A stretch of 64,000 nt of DNA from an uncultured Alphaproteobacteria bacterium (GTDB taxonomy: Bacteria > Pseudomonadota > Alphaproteobacteria > HIMB59 > GCA-002718135), in assembly GCA_902623255.1 (NCBI GenBank), contig CACNSY010000008.1, positions 1 to 64,000 of the forward strand, given 5' to 3'. The position numbers and the translations under genes were made by a program. A model generated the notes under the pieces. It saw nothing but the letters and a program-made list of their open reading frames with translations. It made no database searches and was not told where the DNA came from. The first letter of the stretch is position 1. Each line of letters opens with the position of its first letter. This document shows, piece after piece, positions 25,919 to 35,623 of this stretch.

Positions 25919-27583
25919 ATGTTACAAAAAGTAAGAGAAAACGATAACTACATGAAACTATCAAGAATGGGTTCACGCTATCCTTCTCGGCTTAGTTTTT
26001 CTAGAAGTATGTTAAGAAGATTAATCAACGACAACTGGGAAATACATAAGTCAAAATTTGATTTAGATAAATATGGTTTCGGCACCGTTGTTTATGAAAT
26101 AATTATTAATAAGCAAACTTATTCACTTGTATGTTTCTCTGATTTTCTAGATGATAAGGATAGAAGTGATAGAGTTATCGCTAGTAAATGGGATACAGCC
26201 TATACGTTACATGTAGGTAAATTATCTGATCAAGATCTAAATAGATTAAAAAAAACAATTCCTCTTCAAGAATCAGGTCGCAATTCTCCAGATGAGTTAA
26301 TTCTTAGCAGAGCAAATAAAAGTGTAAGATTGTTTCAGTATGTTGTCGATTGTCTTTCGAATGGTAATCAGCCAGATATTTATGAAATAAATAAAGTTGG
26401 GTATTTACTGAGAACTACTGCTGTTTATGGTAGTGGTAAATTTGGATTATCAGATTTTACTAACACAAAAAATACAACTGTTTTCAATCAACCCTTTAGA
26501 GCAGAAATGTTATCAGTTTATTTAATTAGAGAATTTAGTATTGAATTAGTTGAGCATGTTGCAAGGCAAATTAATCCAAAAAAAGCAGTAAAGTTAGATA
26601 GAAAAATTAAACAACATTTAGGTATTGGTAATTCAACAGGTTTAGGTATGGCGCCTTTTATCATTAAACATCCAAAGTTGATTAATAAGTGGATGAAACA
26701 GTACACAAAGACATTAGAAGAAATTTCTCAAATTGAGTTAGATAGTATAATTTTCGAAAATTATAAAAAACTGTTGAATAAAGCTCTTAATTATCTTGAG
26801 GAAGTAAACACAAGTGATGAATTCCAAATTAATAAAAATAAATTAACTACTGAAGATTTAAAAAAATATATTTTCTATATTAATGACTTAGATCTTTCTC
26901 AAAAATATAAATGGTTAGATATTCTAGATTATTGTGATTCAAATTTTAATAATGATACTCAAGAAATTGCAAGAGTACAACTAATTGAATTGTATCCTCA
27001 AATATCAGAAGAGTTAGCAGAAGATATGGCAGATGAGGAGATAATGGAAATTGATGGAAATCAATCTATCGGAGATTTAAAACAAATAATCAATGATAAA
27101 TATTCTTGGATAAAAGATATTGATTTTAACAACAAAGATAGCAATTATTTATTTTGGTATGTTTCAGCAGCAAAGTTAGAACCTAGGCTGGGTGAAAGAT
27201 ATAATGAGCAAGGAAGTGAATTGGAGCAAAATTTAGGAATTGCAAAAATGGTCAGTGAGTTATTTAAGCAAATAAAAAATGTAGATGAAAATCAATTAAT
27301 TTGTGAATTTTTATTAACACATCCTGAATACAGAGGAATTGTTAAAAGAATACAATCTTTAAAAAATTATCCTTATTCGGAAGTTCAAGATAATGTTCTC
27401 GATAAAAAAACAATACCAATTGATATGTTAAGATTTAAATTATCTTTTTTTGGTGCCAATCGATATGATCCTAAGTCAGATAGATGGTTAAGAGTAAGTT
27501 TTTTTTCTGGAGCTCCTTATCTATCAGATCTAAATAATAAAAATGTTGATGAATGGGGTTTTGCAACAATGAATTCATATTAA
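25919..27583 (+). CDS. Conserved protein of unknown function (554 aa), partner of DUF3726 protein
   Basis: No function is assigned. The 554-aa protein lacks a signal peptide and membrane segments, so it is soluble and cytoplasmic. Strongly patterned stretches look like an enzyme core: MGSRYPSRLSFSRSMLRRL near the start, YLLRTTAVYGSGKFGLSDF near 165, FRAEMLSVYLIREFSIELVEHVA near 195, and LGIGNSTGLGMAPFIIKHP near 240. From memory, proteins with these motifs occur in other proteobacteria as hypotheticals. The second half is more acidic and charged. The DUF3726 gene starts 5 bases downstream. The start could also be the internal Met at residue 12 (MKLSRMG). Neighbours are a dipeptidase and a DoeA-like hydrolase, hinting at amino-compound metabolism. 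Confidence 0.75.
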   Translation: MLQKVRENDNYMKLSRMGSRYPSRLSFSRSMLRRLINDNWEIHKSKFDLDKYGFGTVVYEIIINKQTYSLVCFSDFLDDKDRSDRVIASKWDTAYTLHVGKLSDQDLNRLKKTIPLQESGRNSPDELILSRANKSVRLFQYVVDCLSNGNQPDIYEINKVGYLLRTTAVYGSGKFGLSDFTNTKNTTVFNQPFRAEMLSVYLIREFSIELVEHVARQINPKKAVKLDRKIKQHLGIGNSTGLGMAPFIIKHPKLINKWMKQYTKTLEEISQIELDSIIFENYKKLLNKALNYLEEVNTSDEFQINKNKLTTEDLKKYIFYINDLDLSQKYKWLDILDYCDSNFNNDTQEIARVQLIELYPQISEELAEDMADEEIMEIDGNQSIGDLKQIINDKYSWIKDIDFNNKDSNYLFWYVSAAKLEPRLGERYNEQGSELEQNLGIAKMVSELFKQIKNVDENQLICEFLLTHPEYRGIVKRIQSLKNYPYSEVQDNVLDKKTIPIDMLRFKLSFFGANRYDPKSDRWLRVSFFSGAPYLSDLNNKNVDEWGFATMNSY

Positions 27584-27588
27584 TATCT

Positions 27589-28269
27589 GTGAGTTACTCT
27601 TATTATGAAGTCTACACTAATTCACAGCGAGCTTTTTCAGGATTAGGGTTCACATATGGATCAGATGAAGACGCTGCATTTATTACAACTTGGCTTGAAA
27701 TACTTGGTTTAGACGGAATAAAATTATTAACATTAAAAATTAAAGAATTAGATAACACTTTTAATGCTAGCATAGATCCATCAAATATAAATGATGAGTT
27801 TGATTGTAAAAATAAGTCTTCATTGATGATAGGGCCAGGATTAATTGATTATTTGATATCAAAAGTAGATAAAAAAGAAAATTTAAAATTAAATATAAAA
27901 AATTGCAATGATCCCATATTCCTAATACCTTTGCTTTATAAGTATGCAAAAAAAAATATCAATTCACAGTTTTTGTTAGATCAAAAAGTTGATGCACAAA
28001 TAACAAATAAAAATATTAGTATTAATAGAGATTTTATCTCTACAAATTATCAAAGAAATTTTGATCTTTTACTTACAAAAAATATTTTAAATGAACAAAA
28101 GTTAGATATTAATATTCCATCAACAAATATAAATAATTTGCTATCTGAAGGCATTAATCCTGATAAAAAATCTTGGGATCAAATATCTAAGATAGCTTTT
28201 AGAACTTTTGTACCTGAGTCAGAGGAATCTAGAGCCAAAGGTGCTGGAGGTGGTGATGCAAATGATTAA
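27589..28269 (+). CDS. DUF3726 domain protein
   Basis: Protein of unknown function, 226 aa from GTG 27589 (VSYSYYEV). The ORF-track start 27553 would overlap the previous gene by 31 bases and adds residues not expected in the family. The N-terminal third (YEVYTNSQRAFSGLGFTYG, then EDAAFITTWLEILGLDGIK) matches the pattern I know for DUF3726. The rest is lysine- and asparagine-rich, with a C-terminal glycine-rich tail (KGAGGGDAND). It follows the 554-aa protein by 5 bases, so the two are translated together and likely work together. Its TAA lies in a TTAA shared with the convergent M24 gene. Confidence 0.7.
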   Translation: MSYSYYEVYTNSQRAFSGLGFTYGSDEDAAFITTWLEILGLDGIKLLTLKIKELDNTFNASIDPSNINDEFDCKNKSSLMIGPGLIDYLISKVDKKENLKLNIKNCNDPIFLIPLLYKYAKKNINSQFLLDQKVDAQITNKNISINRDFISTNYQRNFDLLLTKNILNEQKLDINIPSTNINNLLSEGINPDKKSWDQISKIAFRTFVPESEESRAKGAGGGDAND

Positions 28270-29441
28270 TTTACTAAATGCAAATCTCTTGGGACTTGAG
28301 TAAGTAACTCGTAACCTGATTCTGTTACTCTAACTGACTCACTTAGTTCTAATCCCCACGTATCCATCCACATTCCACACATAAGATGAAAAGTAACATT
28401 AGGTTCTAAAAGTGTCTTTTCATTTTTCCGGATACTAAGTGTGTGTTCTCCCCAATCAGGAGGATAACCAATACCAATTGAGTAACCAGCTCTTGACTCT
28501 TTTTCTAATCCATATTTTTCTAATACTGACCAAAAAGCAACTGCAACATTATGACAACTATTTCCTGGGTTTGTTTGTTCTAAAGCTTTCTCAATACCTT
28601 CATTTGTTATTTTTAATGTATCCGATATCTTTGGATCAGGTTTACCAACATACACAGTTCTGGATAAGGCACAGTGATAACGATGTTTCACACCACCTAA
28701 TTCAATAATTGTTCCTTCATTATTTTCAAATTTTTTATCACTAGGAGTTAAGTGTGATGCTGATGCTGATCTCCCACTTGCAAGTATTATACCTAAACCT
28801 GAATATTCTCCTCCAATTTGTGTTGAATCATTTCCAGCAATGAGAGTATTTTGAATTTTTCCTGCAACTGTACTTTGTTTTACACCTTCTTTTATTGAAG
28901 CAAATGCTGTTGTCATTCCTGCTTTCACAAGTGTGCCAGCATCTTTCATAAATTTTATTTCATTTTCAGATTTTACATATCTTACCCAATTAATTAGAAG
29001 ATGTGCATTAATAAATTTAGCATTCGTTAAATTATCTTTTAATCTCCTATGATTTTCTGCAGTATAATAATAGCTATCCATTTCGACGCCAATATTTTTA
29101 CTTGACCAATTTTTGTCTTTAAATAATTTAACTACATAATCATATGGATGTAATGGTGGTGATTGAATAAGTCGCTCAGGATAACCAAATATATTTTCTT
29201 CATTTAAAAAAGTTGTAATCCTTGCACCATTCGAATCTTGCTTTCTTCCAAACCAAAATGGTTGATCTTCATCTATAGAAATTATTACTCCTTGTGGAAC
29301 ATAAAATGACCATCCATCATAGCCAGTTAGATAATTCATATTAGAGGGATCAGTAGTTAATAGAATATCAACACCTCTTTTATTCATAGACTGTTTTACT
29401 TTTGCAATTCTTGAATTAAATTCTTCTTGTGAAAAAATCAT
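28266..29441 (-). CDS. doeA: DoeA/EutD-like ectoine hydrolase, metal-free M24-fold protein
   Basis: Pita-bread-fold (M24/creatinase superfamily) hydrolase, 391 aa. The N-terminal creatinase domain carries TDPSNMNYLTGYDGWSFYV and the C-terminal part IGYPPDWGEHTLSIR, both patterns I associate with ectoine hydrolase DoeA. DoeA opens the ectoine ring to N-acetyl-diaminobutyrate. Metal ligands of M24 peptidases are gone: the DxGxxxxxxxSDxTRT region reads ELGGVKHRYHCALSRT, so the second Asp is Ala. That fits a metal-independent amidino- or amidohydrolase rather than a prolidase. It follows soxG by 19 bases as last gene of the island. Creatinase-like activity is the alternative. Confidence 0.75.
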   Translation of the reverse strand: MIFSQEEFNSRIAKVKQSMNKRGVDILLTTDPSNMNYLTGYDGWSFYVPQGVIISIDEDQPFWFGRKQDSNGARITTFLNEENIFGYPERLIQSPPLHPYDYVVKLFKDKNWSSKNIGVEMDSYYYTAENHRRLKDNLTNAKFINAHLLINWVRYVKSENEIKFMKDAGTLVKAGMTTAFASIKEGVKQSTVAGKIQNTLIAGNDSTQIGGEYSGLGIILASGRSASASHLTPSDKKFENNEGTIIELGGVKHRYHCALSRTVYVGKPDPKISDTLKITNEGIEKALEQTNPGNSCHNVAVAFWSVLEKYGLEKESRAGYSIGIGYPPDWGEHTLSIRKNEKTLLEPNVTFHLMCGMWMDTWGLELSESVRVTESGYELLTQVPRDLHLVN

Positions 29442-29460
29442 AATTTTTTAGATAATCTCT

Positions 29461-30024
29461 TTATCTCTCTAATACTTCATATCCAAACTGATCTGCTGTT
29501 TCAAGAAGGATCTCCCAAATTGATAAGGCAAAACCTCTTGGTATATATAAACAGTAATTATTAGAGGATATTTTAAATAACTTAACACTGACATGATGAA
29601 TGGCTGTGCTAGCAGAAGATAAATCTGGAAAATTCCTAGGTCTTAAATCAATTGGAAGATGTCTATTTAAAAATAATGATGAATTATCTCCTGATATTTC
29701 AATACCTGTGAAAGCATGAGACATGTCTAAAATTGTTGCGATTTGCTCACTTATTTCAATTTCTTTATTAAATAGCCACCATTTCAAAGGTTCCATTCTC
29801 CATAATGATTTATTTTCAAATATTATCCCTTTATTAAAACTAGGAATATTTTTAATTTTTAGTTCTTTTGATAGTAAATTATTCATTTCATCAATTTTGT
29901 CAGGCCAACAGGCAATTTGCAAAATTTCTAAACTTTTTAATTCTTTAAATGTTAGAGATTGTTTGTCGCTTGATGAATATTTTCCAACCTTATAAATTGT
30001 TTCTAGTGCAGAATGTCTATGCAT
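29461..30024 (-). CDS. soxG: Sarcosine oxidase gamma subunit
   Basis: Gamma subunit of heterotetrameric sarcosine oxidase, a GcvT-related structural subunit, 187 aa from ATG 30024 (MHRHSALETIYK). That start overlaps the soxA stop by 8 bases (ATGCATAG) and has AAGGAG upstream. The ORF-track start adds eight residues (MILKENEC). The C-terminal segment FKISSNNYCLYIPRGFALSIWEILLETADQFG is characteristic of SoxG. Sequence is less conserved than the other subunits, but position directly after soxA settles the call. Confidence 0.88.
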   Translation of the reverse strand: MHRHSALETIYKVGKYSSSDKQSLTFKELKSLEILQIACWPDKIDEMNNLLSKELKIKNIPSFNKGIIFENKSLWRMEPLKWWLFNKEIEISEQIATILDMSHAFTGIEISGDNSSLFLNRHLPIDLRPRNFPDLSSASTAIHHVSVKLFKISSNNYCLYIPRGFALSIWEILLETADQFGYEVLER

Positions 30025-32974
30025 ACATTCGTTCTCCTTTAGGATCAATCATATGTGGTGAAACAACTTTTAAATTCATTTGTTTATTTCTTACAGGATC
30101 TGCCCCAACTAAATTGGTATCTTTCCATTTATCTAAACCACCTTTGACAAAACCTAATCCAATCCAATGTCCAAGTTCAGGAGAATAAGTAACTGAGGTA
30201 ATTCTTCCGATACCCTGTCCTTTAATATTATTTTTTTCACAGACAATAGTTCCAGCATTAAAAGTTTCTTTTAAGTTTGTTGGAAAGAAACCTACTAGAA
30301 TTTCTCGATCATTATTTTTTAATACTCCTCGTTTTCTCATTGCGCTTCCAATATATGATTTTTTTGTAGAAGCCATTTTGCTTAAACCTGCATCATCAAT
30401 TGTTACCCTTCCATCAAGCTCAGCGGCTGTTACATGACCTTTTTCAACTCTAAGTGCACCTAAAGCTTCTAATCCATATAAACATCCATCATATTTTTTT
30501 GCATTTTCCCAAATTAGGTCCATCATTGTATTAGCAAAATCTGATTTGACATAAACTTCAAAAGCTAATTCACCTGAAAAACTAATTCTTGCAATTCTAC
30601 AAGGAATATTACCTTTAAGAAATGTTGAAGTAACACCCATAAAAGGTAAGTTATTATTAGTTACAACCAAAGAATCATCGACACAATTATTGAGAACTTC
30701 TCTAGATTTAGGTCCTGCAACTGATACGCCTGCCCATTGTTCAGAAACACTAGTCACATTAACATTAAGATCTGTCCATCTAGTTTGAAGTAATTCTTCT
30801 AACCATGACATCACTTTTGCAGCTTCACCTGTAGACGTCGTCATAAAATATTCATTTTCTGCTAATCTCCAAGATGTACCATCATCCATTACAATACCGT
30901 CATCACGCAACATGATACCGTATCTAGCTTTTCCAACTTGTAGTTTTGAAAAACTATTCGAATAAATTCTATTTAAAAATTCAGTAGAGTCTGGTCCTTG
31001 AATAGCAATTTTGCCTAATGATGTTATATCACAAATTCCAACTGTTTTTCTTACTGTTGATGCTTCTCTTATATAAGAGTCACTTAAAGTTTCATTTTCT
31101 TTGGGATAATACCAAGGTCTTTGATACAATCCAACTTCAATCATTTTTGCACCATGATCAATATTCCATTGATGCATTGGTGTTACTCTTAACGGCCTAA
31201 AATGTTTTCCAACATTTCTTCCGCTTAAGGCACCTATAGATACAGGAGTATAAGGAGGCCTGAAAACAGTAGTCCCAACTTCTGGAATTTCTTTATTTAA
31301 AAGTTCAGCCATTAAAGATAATCCAATGATATTTCCCATTTTTCCTTGATCGTTTGCCATACCTAAAGTTGTGTATCTTTTAAGATGCTCTACCGAAATG
31401 AAACCTTCACGATGCGCGAGTCTTACGTCATCTGTCGTTACATCATGTTGATAATCTACAAAACTTTTTGATCTAGATTTTTTATATTTTACTTCATACA
31501 GTGGTTGTATGGGATTTTTCCATCCACCAGGTTTTGGGAAAAAATAATTTGTTTTAGAAATACCTAAACGGTTCAACGCATCAGTAGTTCCTGCTATCCC
31601 AGAAGCAATACAATCATTTTTATTCCATAAACCTCTAGAAGAACCTACCATTGTAATATTTTCTTTTTTGTCACTTGGTAAAAAACAAGCATTGTTATAA
31701 TCCCATTTAGGCTTTACGCCTCTGTGAGATAACAAATGTACAGCAGGTGACCAGCCACCTGATAATAGAACCTGATCACAATCTATAGTTTCAGATTTAT
31801 TAATAGTTTCACTTTTTGATATATCTAAACTATGAATTTTTTTTGAACCATTAATATTATAAGGTACATACCCTTTTCTAATTTCAAAACTTTTATTTGT
31901 CTCAATTTCAAAATTAGTTCGTGAATCAAGAACAGTTACATTGGCCCCAGCTTCTGATAATTGATTTGCTGTTTCATAAACAGAATCATTATTTGTAGCT
32001 ATCACAATTCTTTTTCCGGTGAGTACACCATATCTATTCAAATAATGCTTTGATGCATTTACAGTCATTACACCAGGAATATCATTATTATTAAATGCAA
32101 TGTGTCTTTCAATTGCTCCAGCACCAACAATTATATGCTTTGCTCTAATGGTCCAAAATCTTTGGCGTGGAATGTTTACATTTGGTGCTGATATATGGTC
32201 TGTTACTCTCTCTAATAAACCAACAACGCAATTATCATATAATCCGAATGCAGTAGTTCTAGTCATTATTTTTATGCCTAGATTTTCAAGTTGATTTTTA
32301 ATTTGTGAGTTATCAAAATCATTTTCTGCAAGTTGATTTCCTCCAATAAGACTATCTTGCTCAACTAAAATAACATCTAATTTTTTTTCTGCTGCCTCTA
32401 TTGCTGCTGCAACACCAGCAGGTCCTGATCCTACAACAATTAAATCACAAAAATCATGAGCATGCTCATAAGTATCTGGATCAGGTAAACCAGAAGCACT
32501 TCCCATTCCCGCAGCTTTTCTAATAAACTTTTCAAAAAACATCCATATGGCTGTTCCTTTACCCCATTCAAGTGGAGGTATTCCCATGAAAGTTTTATAA
32601 TAAAAACCAGCTGCAAAAAATCTACCTAAGTAATTATTTATTCCCGCTAGATCAAAATTTACGTTTGGAAATGCATTTTGACCACTTGCTTCCAAACCAT
32701 TATATAATTCTTGTGTTGTTGCTCTTACATTCGGATCTCTTCTATCTTTTGAACCAATTGTAACTAAGGCGCCGGATTCCTCGACTCCACTAGAAAATAT
32801 TCCTCTTGGTCTATGATATTTAAAACTTCTTCCAACTATACCGATATTATTTGCTAGTAATGCCGATGCTAGTGTATCTCCTTCAAAGCCTTTGTAATTT
32901 TTTTTATCCCAACTAAAGGATAAAATTTTATCTCTATTAATTTTTCCATAGTTATCTATTCTTCTTGTCTTCAT
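30017..32974 (-). CDS. soxA: Sarcosine oxidase alpha subunit
   Basis: Large subunit of heterotetrameric sarcosine oxidase, 985 aa. It oxidises sarcosine to glycine with the beta subunit and passes the one-carbon unit to tetrahydrofolate. Domains: an N-terminal ferredoxin-like Fer2_4 part (YKGFEGDTLASALLANNI); an NAD-binding FAD/NAD domain (LIVVGSGPAGVAAAIEAA near 175, a second nucleotide site RIVIATNNDSVYETA); and a C-terminal GcvT/aminomethyltransferase folate domain from about 590 (GICDITSLGKIAIQGP, KGHVTAAELDGRVT). ATGA overlap with soxD upstream and 8-base overlap with soxG downstream. Formaldehyde-equivalents are probably used for C1 metabolism. Confidence 0.96.
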   Translation of the reverse strand: MKTRRIDNYGKINRDKILSFSWDKKNYKGFEGDTLASALLANNIGIVGRSFKYHRPRGIFSSGVEESGALVTIGSKDRRDPNVRATTQELYNGLEASGQNAFPNVNFDLAGINNYLGRFFAAGFYYKTFMGIPPLEWGKGTAIWMFFEKFIRKAAGMGSASGLPDPDTYEHAHDFCDLIVVGSGPAGVAAAIEAAEKKLDVILVEQDSLIGGNQLAENDFDNSQIKNQLENLGIKIMTRTTAFGLYDNCVVGLLERVTDHISAPNVNIPRQRFWTIRAKHIIVGAGAIERHIAFNNNDIPGVMTVNASKHYLNRYGVLTGKRIVIATNNDSVYETANQLSEAGANVTVLDSRTNFEIETNKSFEIRKGYVPYNINGSKKIHSLDISKSETINKSETIDCDQVLLSGGWSPAVHLLSHRGVKPKWDYNNACFLPSDKKENITMVGSSRGLWNKNDCIASGIAGTTDALNRLGISKTNYFFPKPGGWKNPIQPLYEVKYKKSRSKSFVDYQHDVTTDDVRLAHREGFISVEHLKRYTTLGMANDQGKMGNIIGLSLMAELLNKEIPEVGTTVFRPPYTPVSIGALSGRNVGKHFRPLRVTPMHQWNIDHGAKMIEVGLYQRPWYYPKENETLSDSYIREASTVRKTVGICDITSLGKIAIQGPDSTEFLNRIYSNSFSKLQVGKARYGIMLRDDGIVMDDGTSWRLAENEYFMTTSTGEAAKVMSWLEELLQTRWTDLNVNVTSVSEQWAGVSVAGPKSREVLNNCVDDSLVVTNNNLPFMGVTSTFLKGNIPCRIARISFSGELAFEVYVKSDFANTMMDLIWENAKKYDGCLYGLEALGALRVEKGHVTAAELDGRVTIDDAGLSKMASTKKSYIGSAMRKRGVLKNNDREILVGFFPTNLKETFNAGTIVCEKNNIKGQGIGRITSVTYSPELGHWIGLGFVKGGLDKWKDTNLVGADPVRNKQMNLKVVSPHMIDPKGERMYA

Positions 32975-33255
32975 TTATTATTTTCTACAACCTTCTGTAA
33001 ATCCGGATGGCATGGTTTGACACTTTTTATTTCATGAGTGACAGTAGAACGTTCAACTACCAACCACATTCTACATCCATTAGAATGATGCCATGTTTCA
33101 AATTGAAAACCTTTTATATTTTTTCTGAAAAATATAGCTTCAGTCCATTCTTTCTCTGATGCATCTAACGAAGGATAATTGATTGTTGCATCTCCTCCAT
33201 AACTAAATTCACTATGATCTCTTTCACCACAATAAGGACAATTGATTCTAATCAT
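32971..33255 (-). CDS. soxD: Sarcosine oxidase delta subunit
   Basis: Small zinc-binding delta subunit, 94 aa. The N-terminal zinc ligands INCPYCGERDHSEFSYGG and the later HHSNGCRMWLVVERSTVTHEI are the family hallmarks. It bridges the alpha and beta subunits. It starts right after the soxB stop with no gap and shares ATGA with soxA. Confidence 0.95.
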   Translation of the reverse strand: MIRINCPYCGERDHSEFSYGGDATINYPSLDASEKEWTEAIFFRKNIKGFQFETWHHSNGCRMWLVVERSTVTHEIKSVKPCHPDLQKVVENNK

Positions 33256-34521
33256 TTAACCGTGCAATTTTGGATCAGGTCCTGCGCCACGTTCATCAAT
33301 ATTGATACCTTTTTCAAATCTTTCTAAATTATGATTTTGTACGTAGTTATGCGGGTTTTCATTTGCAATTAAGTCGGCAAAATACCAACCTGATGCAGGA
33401 CTAGCTTTGAAACCACCATAGTTCCAACCAGCATTTAAATAGAGATTAGATATTGGCGTTTTACAAATAAAAAATGATCCGTCCATTGTCATGTCCATAA
33501 CACCTGCCCAATGACGAAGTAATCTTATTCTTCCAAGTGAAGGAAATATTGCCATGGCCGCTTCGGCAACATCTTGAACCATAGGAAGATTTCCTCTTTG
33601 AGCATATGATTTATACCAGTCAAGATCACCACCAAACACCATGCTTCCTTTATCTGACTGCGATATATAGAAATGCGCACCACCTACGCCATAAACAACA
33701 ACCTGGTCTAGAAGTGGTTTAACAGCCTCAGATACAAATGCTTGTAGTTTATGGGATTCAATTGGCAGGTTACCTAATTCTGCCATTTGCCATAATACTG
33801 AAGTATTGCCTGCAACAGCAAATCCTATTTTCTTTCCTTTTATAATTCCTCTTGAAGTTTGAATACTTTCAATATTTCCATTCTTTCTTGTAAAACCTGT
33901 AACTTCACAATTTTGAAGAATGTCTACACCTAATGTATCTGCAGCCCTTGCATAACCCCATGCAACTGCATCGTGTCTTGCATTACCTGCTCTTTTTTGA
34001 ACTGCAGCTCCAAGTATTGGAAATCTAGAATTATGATAATTTAAATGTGGAATTTTTTTCTTTAAAGTTTTTAAATCCCAAAGTTCTGCATCAGTTCCAT
34101 GGAGTCGCATAATATTATAAATCCGTGAAACTGAATCTTTAGCACCAGGGCTATGAAATAACGAGACATGAGCTCGTTGGCTAAACATTACATTATAATT
34201 TAATTCATGACTTAAATTTTCCCATAACTTTAAAGAATGTTCATAAAATTCGTGATTGCCTGGCATCATATAATTTGATCTTACAATAGTTGTATTACGT
34301 CCAGCGTTTCCTCCACCAATCCAGCCTTTTTCTAAGACAGCTACATTTTTTATATTATGATTCTTTGCTAAATAATATGCCGTGGCAAGACCGTGTAGAC
34401 CTCCCCCAATTATTACAACATCATAACTATTTTTTGGTTCTGGATCACGCCATTGTCTAGTCCAATAAGACTGACCATTTAAACCGTTTTTAATTACATT
34501 CCAGGCATTAAATTTTGTCAT
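33256..34521 (-). CDS. soxB: Sarcosine oxidase beta subunit
   Basis: Flavin subunit where sarcosine is oxidised, 421 aa, DAO-fold. The FAD motif VVIIGGGLHGLATAYYLAK lies at about residue 35. The conserved His in NARHDAVAWGYARAAD is the known covalent FMN site of SoxB. The C-terminal KASPASGWYFADLIANENPH is typical. It is first gene of soxBDAG, 76 bases after the proline-racemase-family gene. That gap could hold a promoter, but none is clear, so read-through from the Eut-like genes is possible. Some dimethylglycine or N-methyl amino acid use is possible as well. Confidence 0.95.
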   Translation of the reverse strand: MTKFNAWNVIKNGLNGQSYWTRQWRDPEPKNSYDVVIIGGGLHGLATAYYLAKNHNIKNVAVLEKGWIGGGNAGRNTTIVRSNYMMPGNHEFYEHSLKLWENLSHELNYNVMFSQRAHVSLFHSPGAKDSVSRIYNIMRLHGTDAELWDLKTLKKKIPHLNYHNSRFPILGAAVQKRAGNARHDAVAWGYARAADTLGVDILQNCEVTGFTRKNGNIESIQTSRGIIKGKKIGFAVAGNTSVLWQMAELGNLPIESHKLQAFVSEAVKPLLDQVVVYGVGGAHFYISQSDKGSMVFGGDLDWYKSYAQRGNLPMVQDVAEAAMAIFPSLGRIRLLRHWAGVMDMTMDGSFFICKTPISNLYLNAGWNYGGFKASPASGWYFADLIANENPHNYVQNHNLERFEKGINIDERGAGPDPKLHG

Positions 34522-34597
34522 TTGTTTTATTAATTATTAGAATAGTTGATGAAAGTAAAATGAATTAACTTGCCATGCTAGTGTTATTTAATCACAG

Positions 34598-35623
34598 TTA
34601 ACTTGATGAATCTGGCCATGTGTCATTTAATCTATAACCTTCTGGAAAAGGATCATCCTTATCGATATATAAAATTTGTTTTCCAGTAATAAATGCACTA
34701 CCTGTTATTTTTGGAATAATACAATTTTTGTTATTAATTGTAATTTCCTTTTCAATACTTGCTTTAAATGTAGATCCTATAATAGACTTTGATATAAATT
34801 CTTCATTTATTTGTATTTCATTTTTTTCTCTCATTACTGCTAATCTTGCTGAAGTGCCTGTACCACAAGGTGAGCGATCAAGTTTTCCAGGTCGTATAAC
34901 AACTGTATTTAATCCTGTAAGTAATGATTGATTATTTTTTTTTAAAGGTTCAATAAATTGGCAAAAGGAAAGATAATCTAATCCTTTAATAGTAGGATGT
35001 TCAAATCCTATAGATGCGTTTGCTTCTTTCAATAATTCTTTGGCAACATTTACAAATTTATTTGCATTCTTTGGTTCAATTTTAAGATTAAAATCACTAG
35101 CATTACAAATTAAAAAACTGTCACCTCCAAAAGCGGTACTTACTTTAATTGTGCCATAATTTTTAGTCTTTAAATCTACATCTATTTTATCTGCAAAGCA
35201 GGCAAGATTAGTTAAAGTGACACTTTTAACTTTCTTATTTTCACAATCAGCAACAACTTTTATTAAACCACCGGGAGCTTCAAGTGTAAGCATGCTTTTA
35301 GGATATTTCATTTGAACAATATTTTTTTCTAATAAGACTGTTGTTACACAAATTGCATTTGATCCGCTCATGGGAGGATTATCTTCTGGTTCCATAATTA
35401 CAAATCCAGCATCTGCATTTTTATTTGAAGGTTCTAAAATAATATTACAATGTTTAAAGACCCCTCCTCGAGGTTCATTTAAAAAAAAATTTCTCCATTT
35501 TTTATCTAAAAAAAGTTTTTTAGAAGCTTCCTCAGGTGAATTAAACTTCAAACCTTTAATTCCAATTACGACATCCCCAATTTCACCACAGCAATGTGTG
35601 TTAAATACTGTGATTTCATCCAT
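34598..35623 (-). CDS. Proline racemase superfamily protein (hydroxyproline epimerase / trans-3-hydroxyproline dehydratase type)
   Basis: 341-aa member of the proline racemase superfamily, which epimerises or dehydrates proline derivatives with two active-site residues on opposite faces. The second catalytic Cys is present in SPCGTGTSARLAVM. The first, normally MCGH, reads PPMSGSNAIC, so Cys is Ser. Serine or threonine at this place is found in hydroxyproline-acting members (trans-3-hydroxy-L-proline dehydratase, 4-hydroxyproline epimerase) rather than true proline racemases. It overlaps the upstream M24 gene by 8 bases and closes the Eut-like run. Its substrate may be a cyclic imino acid related to the island's osmolyte. 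Confidence 0.85.
   Translation of the reverse strand: MDEITVFNTHCCGEIGDVVIGIKGLKFNSPEEASKKLFLDKKWRNFFLNEPRGGVFKHCNIILEPSNKNADAGFVIMEPEDNPPMSGSNAICVTTVLLEKNIVQMKYPKSMLTLEAPGGLIKVVADCENKKVKSVTLTNLACFADKIDVDLKTKNYGTIKVSTAFGGDSFLICNASDFNLKIEPKNANKFVNVAKELLKEANASIGFEHPTIKGLDYLSFCQFIEPLKKNNQSLLTGLNTVVIRPGKLDRSPCGTGTSARLAVMREKNEIQINEEFISKSIIGSTFKASIEKEITINNKNCIIPKITGSAFITGKQILYIDKDDPFPEGYRLNDTWPDSSS

Noticed and set aside
27553-27583. The 554-aa ORF and the DUF3726 ORF overlap and might be one frameshifted gene
   Set aside because: A GTG at 27589, 5 bases after the first stop, gives a normal DUF3726 N-terminus (VSYSYYEV). The two parts look like separate families, so they are neighbours rather than a broken gene.
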